Part shown: positions 60,409-64,000 of the stretch, piece after piece
Numbering within the stretch: the first letter of the stretch is position 1
Layout of the letters: each line of letters starts with the position of its first letter
Source: Rubellimicrobium arenae
GTDB taxonomy: Bacteria > Pseudomonadota > Alphaproteobacteria > Rhodobacterales > Rhodobacteraceae
Reading direction: 5' to 3'
Assembly: GCF_017916295.1 (NCBI RefSeq)
Contig: NZ_JAFMSS010000004.1
Location: 62,001-126,000 of the forward strand
DNA length: 64,000 nt
The notes under the pieces: model-generated
Databases searched by the model: none
Told to the model about the DNA's origin: nothing
What the model saw: the letters and a program-made list of their open reading frames with translations, nothing else
Translations under genes and position numbers: made by a program

Positions 60409-60780
60409 TCAGGACATGGGGATGGGGTAAAGGGCGATGACGCCGTCCGCGTCCTCGTTCACCTCGATCTCGGCGGGCTCGGCGTAGAAGCCGGGCGGGG
60501 CGGTGACGGCCACGCGTTCGGGCGACGCGCCGGTGCCGTCGGTGATGGTCACCCCGACCGACAGGCCGTCGAGGTCCAGGGTGAACTGCCGGGTCCAGGC
60601 GTCGCCGCGCAGGAAGCGGTTCACGTAGGTGACCTGGGCGAAGCAGCCCGCGGCGCAATGGGCGAGGTGAAGCTCGCTCGCGTCGTGGCGTCCGTCGAGG
60701 GCGACGCCGTAGCTGAGATCGGGACCGGCCAGGGCGAGGCTGGGCCAGAGCGCGAGGGCGGCGATGAGGCGGCGGGGCAT
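60409..60780 (-). CDS. small secreted hypothetical protein
   Basis: A 123-residue protein with a signal peptide (MPRRLIAALALWPSLALAGPD). The mature part has two close cysteines (AHCAAGCFAQV) and beta strands (RQFTLDLDGLSVGVTITDG, then VAVTAPPGFYAEPAEIEVN). I do not recognise the family. The ATG at 60780 is supported by GGAGAG 7 nt upstream, which lies within a hairpin. A 155-bp gap separates it from the RTX gene downstream. Confidence 0.72.
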   Translation of the reverse strand: MPRRLIAALALWPSLALAGPDLSYGVALDGRHDASELHLAHCAAGCFAQVTYVNRFLRGDAWTRQFTLDLDGLSVGVTITDGTGASPERVAVTAPPGFYAEPAEIEVNEDADGVIALYPIPMS

Positions 60781-60784
60781 GAGG

Positions 60785-60822
60785 TCTCTCCGGAGCGGGC
60801 AGGACGTCCGGAGCCGGAGAGA
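60785..60822 (-). promoter_or_regulatory. hairpin covering the ribosome binding site of the small secreted protein
   Basis: A perfect 9-bp stem (TCTCTCCGG / CCGGAGAGA, 20-nt loop containing GGACGTCC) ends 4 nt before the ATG at 60780. The ribosome binding site GGAGAG is in its 3' arm. Folding would block translation. Confidence 0.45.
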
Positions 60823-60974
60823 GGAGGCCGCCCCCCGGCGCGTGACGCGGGGGCCGGTTAGACGCGCAAAGGGGCGGAAGTTCGGTGCGAAGGCGGCAGG
60901 TCGCGGGCGGCGGCGGCTGGCGGGCCTACGCCTGCCGGGACCGGGGCGACCTGCACAGGGGCGATGCTGCGGAA

Positions 60975-61113
60975 GGGGAAGCCTGGCAGCCCGTAGGGGA
61001 GTCGAACCCCTCTTCCCAGGTTGAAAACCTGGTGTCCTAACCGATAGACGAACGGGCCGCGGCAGGTGGGCGCTGATTAGACAATGCCGCGGGGGAGGGC
61101 AAGGGGCCTTGCG
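60975..61113. repeat. 139-bp direct repeat containing tRNA-Glu, copy 1
   Basis: Copy 1 of a direct repeat. The sequence is identical to 61204-61342 across tRNA-Glu and its 5' flank on the minus strand, including the GCAAGG hairpin at the right end. The copies are 229 bp apart with 90 bp of unlike sequence between. Confidence 0.9.
60984..61058 (-). tRNA. tRNA-Glu (anticodon TTC), copy 1
   Basis: A 75-nt tRNA read on the minus strand from G1 at 61058 to an encoded CCA at 60984-60986. The anticodon loop TTTTCAA gives TTC, reading GAA/GAG. The acceptor stem GGCCCGT pairs with ACGGGCT with a G-T first pair, and GGTTCGACTCC forms the T-loop. It is identical to copy 2. Confidence 0.95.
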
Positions 61114-61203
61114 AGCCGCCGTCGCCCGTCCGGACGGGCCATGTGGCATGGGCGCAGCAGGCCAGGGTCTGGCAATCTGCACGGCGCGACGCTGGGGTCT
61201 GGT

Positions 61204-61342
61204 GGGGAAGCCTGGCAGCCCGTAGGGGAGTCGAACCCCTCTTCCCAGGTTGAAAACCTGGTGTCCTAACCGATAGACGAACGGGCCGCGGCAGGTGGGC
61301 GCTGATTAGACAATGCCGCGGGGGAGGGCAAGGGGCCTTGCG
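61204..61342. repeat. 139-bp direct repeat containing tRNA-Glu, copy 2
   Basis: Copy 2, identical to 60975-61113. The bases next to the repeat differ at both ends. Confidence 0.9.
61213..61287 (-). tRNA. tRNA-Glu (anticodon TTC), copy 2
   Basis: Identical to copy 1 in all 75 bases, including the encoded CCA. It lies 73 bp after the recJ stop on the same strand. The upstream flank GCGCTGATTAGACAATGC is also identical in both copies and may carry promoter or processing signals. Confidence 0.95.
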
Positions 61343-61360
61343 CGGTTTCCCGAAGGAAAC

Positions 61361-63103
61361 TCAGCGTCGCAGGGCCGGGGCCGCATCCTCGAGCTGGAGC
61401 TGCACCGTGCGGCGGCCCTGCCAAGTGTTGATCTCGAGCCGCCCGGCGATGTGGAACCGCCCGCTGCCCGGCAGGAGACGGGCCAGGGGACCCTCGGCCG
61501 CGCCGAAGGCGATGGCGTCGAGCCGCCCGCCCATGCCGTCGTTAAAGGCGATCTTGAGATGCCCGTTCCCGACGATCCGCTGCATCGCCACGGTAAGGTC
61601 GCTGAACGCGAATCGCGGCGAGGGGGCGGCAGCGCCGAACGGCCCCGCCTTTTCGATGGATTCCACGAGGTCGGTGCGCGCGGCCTTGGGCATCAGCAGC
61701 CCGTCGAGCGGCAGGTCCCGGGGCCCGGTCGCCCCCGCGCCCTGGCGGGCCAGCAGATCGGACAGGCGCTCCATGGCGGCGGGGAGCCGGTCCCGTTCCA
61801 CCGTGAGGCCCGCGGCCATCCTGTGGCCGCCGCCGCGCAGCAGCAGCCCTTCGCCCGCGAGCCGGTGGATGGCCGCGCCGATGTCCACGCCCGGGACCGA
61901 ACGGGCCGAACCCTTGCCGATGTCGCCGTCCAGCGCGATCACCACGGCGGGGCGCTGGGTGGCTTCCTTGAGGCGGGCGGCGACGATGCCGACCACGCCG
62001 GGGTGCCAGCCGTCCCCCGCCGCCCAGGCCAGAGGGCCGTCGCCGCGCCCTTCGGCCTGGGCCATGGCGGCGGCCTGGACGCCGGCCTCGATCTCGCGGC
62101 GCTCGATGTTGTGGGCGTTCAGGCGTTCGGCCAGGGCCTGCGCCTCGTGCGGGTCGTCGGTGGCCAGGAGTCGCGCGCCCAGGTCGGCCTGCCCGACCCG
62201 CCCCCCGGCGTTGACGCGCGGCCCGAGGACATAGCCCAGGTGGTAGGCGCTGGGCGCGGTGTTGAGCGCGGCGATGTCGGCCAGCGCGGCAAGGCCCGGA
62301 CGCTGCCGCTTGGCCATGATGACGAGCCCCTGCCGCACCAGCGCGCGGTTGACCCCCGTCAGCGGGGCCACGTCGGCCACGGTGGCCAGCGCCACGAGGT
62401 CGAGCATGGCCATGAGGTCGGGGCCGGCTTGGCCCTGGGCCTTGAGCCGCCGGTTCGCCTCCACGAGCAGGAGGAAGACCACGCCCGCCGCGCAGAGATG
62501 GCCGAGGTCGCCCGATTCGTCCTGGCGGTTGGGGTTCACCACGGCCACGCAGTCGGGGAGGGTCTCGCCGCCCATGTGGTGGTCGAGGACGATCACGTCC
62601 GCCCCGGCCGCCGCCGCGATGGGCCCGTGGGACAGGGTGCCGCAGTCCACGCAGACGATCAGGTCATGCGCGGCGGCGAGGCGGGCCATCGCGGGTTCGT
62701 TGGGGCCGTAGCCTTCCTCGATGCGGTCGGGGATATAAAGCGTGGCGTTCCGCCCCATGCGGCGCAGCCAGGTCAGCAGCAGCGCGGCCGAGGCCCCGCC
62801 GTCCACGTCGTAGTCGGCGAAGACGGCGATCCGTTCCCCCCGCTGCACCGCCTGGAGGAAGCGGTCGGCGGCAGGCCCCATGTCGCGGAGCGTCAGCGGG
62901 TCGGGAAGGAGGTCGCGCAGGCGCGGATCGAGGAAGCCCGGCGCCTGGTCGATGCCGATCCCGCGCCGCACCAGGGTCAGGGCCAGCGCCCGATCGAGCC
63001 GGGCGTCGCGGGCCATCGCCTCGGCCAGGCGATCCTCTTCGAGGCTGGGGCCGATCCAGCGCCGGCCGGTGAGCGATTCGGAGACGTCGAGGAAGGCACC
63101 CAT
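61361..63103 (-). CDS. recJ: single-stranded-DNA-specific exonuclease RecJ
   Basis: RecJ degrades single-stranded DNA 5' to 3' in recombination and mismatch repair. The 580-residue protein has the DHH phosphoesterase motifs VFADYDVDGGASAALL near 78-93 and VIVLDHHMGGE near 148-158. The DHHA1 motif follows in the second half (SVPGVDIGAAIHRLAGEGLLLRGGGHRMAAG, split). The last 100 residues form the OB-like C-terminal domain. The start MGAFLDVSESLTGRRW follows an AGGTG-like site. It is 65 bp after glpX. Confidence 0.95.
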   Translation of the reverse strand: MGAFLDVSESLTGRRWIGPSLEEDRLAEAMARDARLDRALALTLVRRGIGIDQAPGFLDPRLRDLLPDPLTLRDMGPAADRFLQAVQRGERIAVFADYDVDGGASAALLLTWLRRMGRNATLYIPDRIEEGYGPNEPAMARLAAAHDLIVCVDCGTLSHGPIAAAAGADVIVLDHHMGGETLPDCVAVVNPNRQDESGDLGHLCAAGVVFLLLVEANRRLKAQGQAGPDLMAMLDLVALATVADVAPLTGVNRALVRQGLVIMAKRQRPGLAALADIAALNTAPSAYHLGYVLGPRVNAGGRVGQADLGARLLATDDPHEAQALAERLNAHNIERREIEAGVQAAAMAQAEGRGDGPLAWAAGDGWHPGVVGIVAARLKEATQRPAVVIALDGDIGKGSARSVPGVDIGAAIHRLAGEGLLLRGGGHRMAAGLTVERDRLPAAMERLSDLLARQGAGATGPRDLPLDGLLMPKAARTDLVESIEKAGPFGAAAPSPRFAFSDLTVAMQRIVGNGHLKIAFNDGMGGRLDAIAFGAAEGPLARLLPGSGRFHIAGRLEINTWQGRRTVQLQLEDAAPALRR

Positions 63104-63168
63104 GGCCCGAGGTGTCGCCCGGAGGCGCCATTGATGGCAAGCCCCCGGGTCCGGCCATTCCGGCTACG

Positions 63169-64000
63169 TCAACGGATGGGGTTCGTGTAGCTCATCCGGC
63201 GGACCGAGCCGGTCTTGGAGCGCATGAGCACCGTTTCCACGGTGATCGAGTCGGGCGTCCGCTTGATGCCGGTGAGGAGGCTGCCGTCCGTCACGCCGGT
63301 CGCGGCGAAGATCACGTCGCCGGTCACCATGTCGTCGCGGGTGTAGACGCGGTCGAAGTTGGTGATGCCGGCCTTCTGGGCGCGGCCGCGTTCGTCGTCG
63401 TTGCGGAACAGGAGCTTGCCGTAGATCTGCCCGCCCATGCACTTGAGCGCGGCGGCCGCCAGCACCCCCTCGGGCGCGCCGCCCGAGCCCATGTACATGT
63501 CGATGCCGGTCTTGGGCTCGGCGCAGTGCATGACGCCCGCGACGTCGCCGTCGGTGATGAGCCGCACCTTGGCGCCCGTCGAGCGGACCTCGGCGATCAT
63601 CTCGGCGTGGCGGTCGCGGTCGAGGATGCAGACGGTGATGTCGCGGGTGGACACGCCCTTGGAGGAGGCGAGCGCCGAGACACGCTCGGAGGGGGTCATC
63701 GACAGCGTGACCACGCCGCGCTTGTAGCCCGGGCCCACGGCCAGCTTCTCCATATAGACGTCGGGGGCGTGCAGCAGCGTGCCGCGCGGCGCCATGGCGA
63801 CCACGGCCAGCGCGTTGGGCATGTCGCGGGCGGTGAGCGTGGTGCCTTCGAGCGGGTCGAGCGCGATGTCCACGGCGGGGCCCTGGCCGGTGCCGACCTC
63901 CTCGCCGATGTAGAGCATCGGGGCCTCGTCGCGCTCGCCTTCGCCGATCACCACGACGCCCTTGATGTCGAGCATGTTGAGCTGGCGGCGCATCCCGTCC
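63169..64000 (-). CDS. glpX: class II fructose-1,6-bisphosphatase, 5' end outside window
   Basis: GlpX dephosphorylates fructose-1,6-bisphosphate in gluconeogenesis. At least 276 residues are present; the N-terminal part (usually about 45-50 residues) lies beyond the right edge, as the frame stays open through 64000. Visible motifs are the metal-binding VVVIGEGERDEAPML and IALDPLEGTTL, plus MGSGGAPEGVLAAAALKC. The C-terminus GSVRRMSYTNPIR is family-like. It precedes recJ on the same strand. Confidence 0.95.
   Translation of the reverse strand, partial: DGMRRQLNMLDIKGVVVIGEGERDEAPMLYIGEEVGTGQGPAVDIALDPLEGTTLTARDMPNALAVVAMAPRGTLLHAPDVYMEKLAVGPGYKRGVVTLSMTPSERVSALASSKGVSTRDITVCILDRDRHAEMIAEVRSTGAKVRLITDGDVAGVMHCAEPKTGIDMYMGSGGAPEGVLAAAALKCMGGQIYGKLLFRNDDERGRAQKAGITNFDRVYTRDDMVTGDVIFAATGVTDGSLLTGIKRTPDSITVETVLMRSKTGSVRRMSYTNPIR

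Overview
The window is chromosomal DNA of an alphaproteobacterium, most likely a member of the Rhodobacteraceae. It is very GC-rich (about 70% by eye, with coding third positions almost all G or C). The reasons are gene content and order: mdh-sucCDAB in one block, an RpoHII-type heat-shock sigma factor, an NnrU/DUF1737 pair, a TauE/SafE exporter next to a TIGR02186 protein, a BMP-type nucleoside importer with its phosphorylase, and a putrescine cluster with PatD and a glutamine-synthetase-like ligase. A Rubellimicrobium-like genus would fit the GC content, but this is a guess. I saw no insertion sequence, prophage, CRISPR array or rRNA.

Layout. 1-9,700 (minus strand): TCA block mdh, an EF-hand-like periplasmic protein, sucC, sucD, sucA, sucB and a small protein. 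9,700-14,300: small envelope proteins, NnrU, DUF1737, a RecD-like helicase and the TIGR02186/TauE pair. 14,400-20,200 (minus): nucleoside ABC importer plus purine nucleoside phosphorylase. 20,250-24,800: nfuA-tsaB-rimI from one promoter, then a secreted protein, a CPBP membrane protease, a universal stress protein and trpS. 24,800-31,100: a rhomboid lacking its catalytic residues, then murJ, glnD and a LppC-like lipoprotein. 31,150-37,200: rsmI-yraN-gshB, a ComM-like ATPase, a glutathione transferase with an extra cysteine module, and two cobalamin-salvage-like genes.

37,280-45,300: rpoHII; coaBC-dut-ThiF/MoeB-like; an amino-acid ABC receptor and permease without an ATPase; a large M3 peptidase; and a small minus-strand coding stretch with no stop of its own. 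45,480-57,800: UDP-glucose dehydrogenase, then a plus-strand polyamine region (LysR, PotD/A/B/C-like importer, PatD, PuuA-like ligase, VOC protein, second aldehyde dehydrogenase, iron alcohol dehydrogenase). Uptake, gamma-aminobutyraldehyde oxidation and gamma-glutamylation sit together, which suggests putrescine used as a carbon and nitrogen source. 57,800-64,000 (minus): SH3 protein, orphan HTH protein, short RTX protein, small secreted protein, two identical tRNA-Glu genes in a 139-bp direct repeat, recJ, and glpX running off the right edge.

Non-coding signals that stand out are two hairpins that would hide ribosome binding sites, paired TGTGATC half-sites in front of sucC, and a promoter overlapped by a 9-bp inverted repeat in front of the puuA-like gene. 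Most of the window is ordinary housekeeping. The best leads are the pseudo-rhomboid, the aldehyde/VOC/alcohol dehydrogenase tail of the polyamine cluster, the glutathione transferase module and the stop-less small gene.
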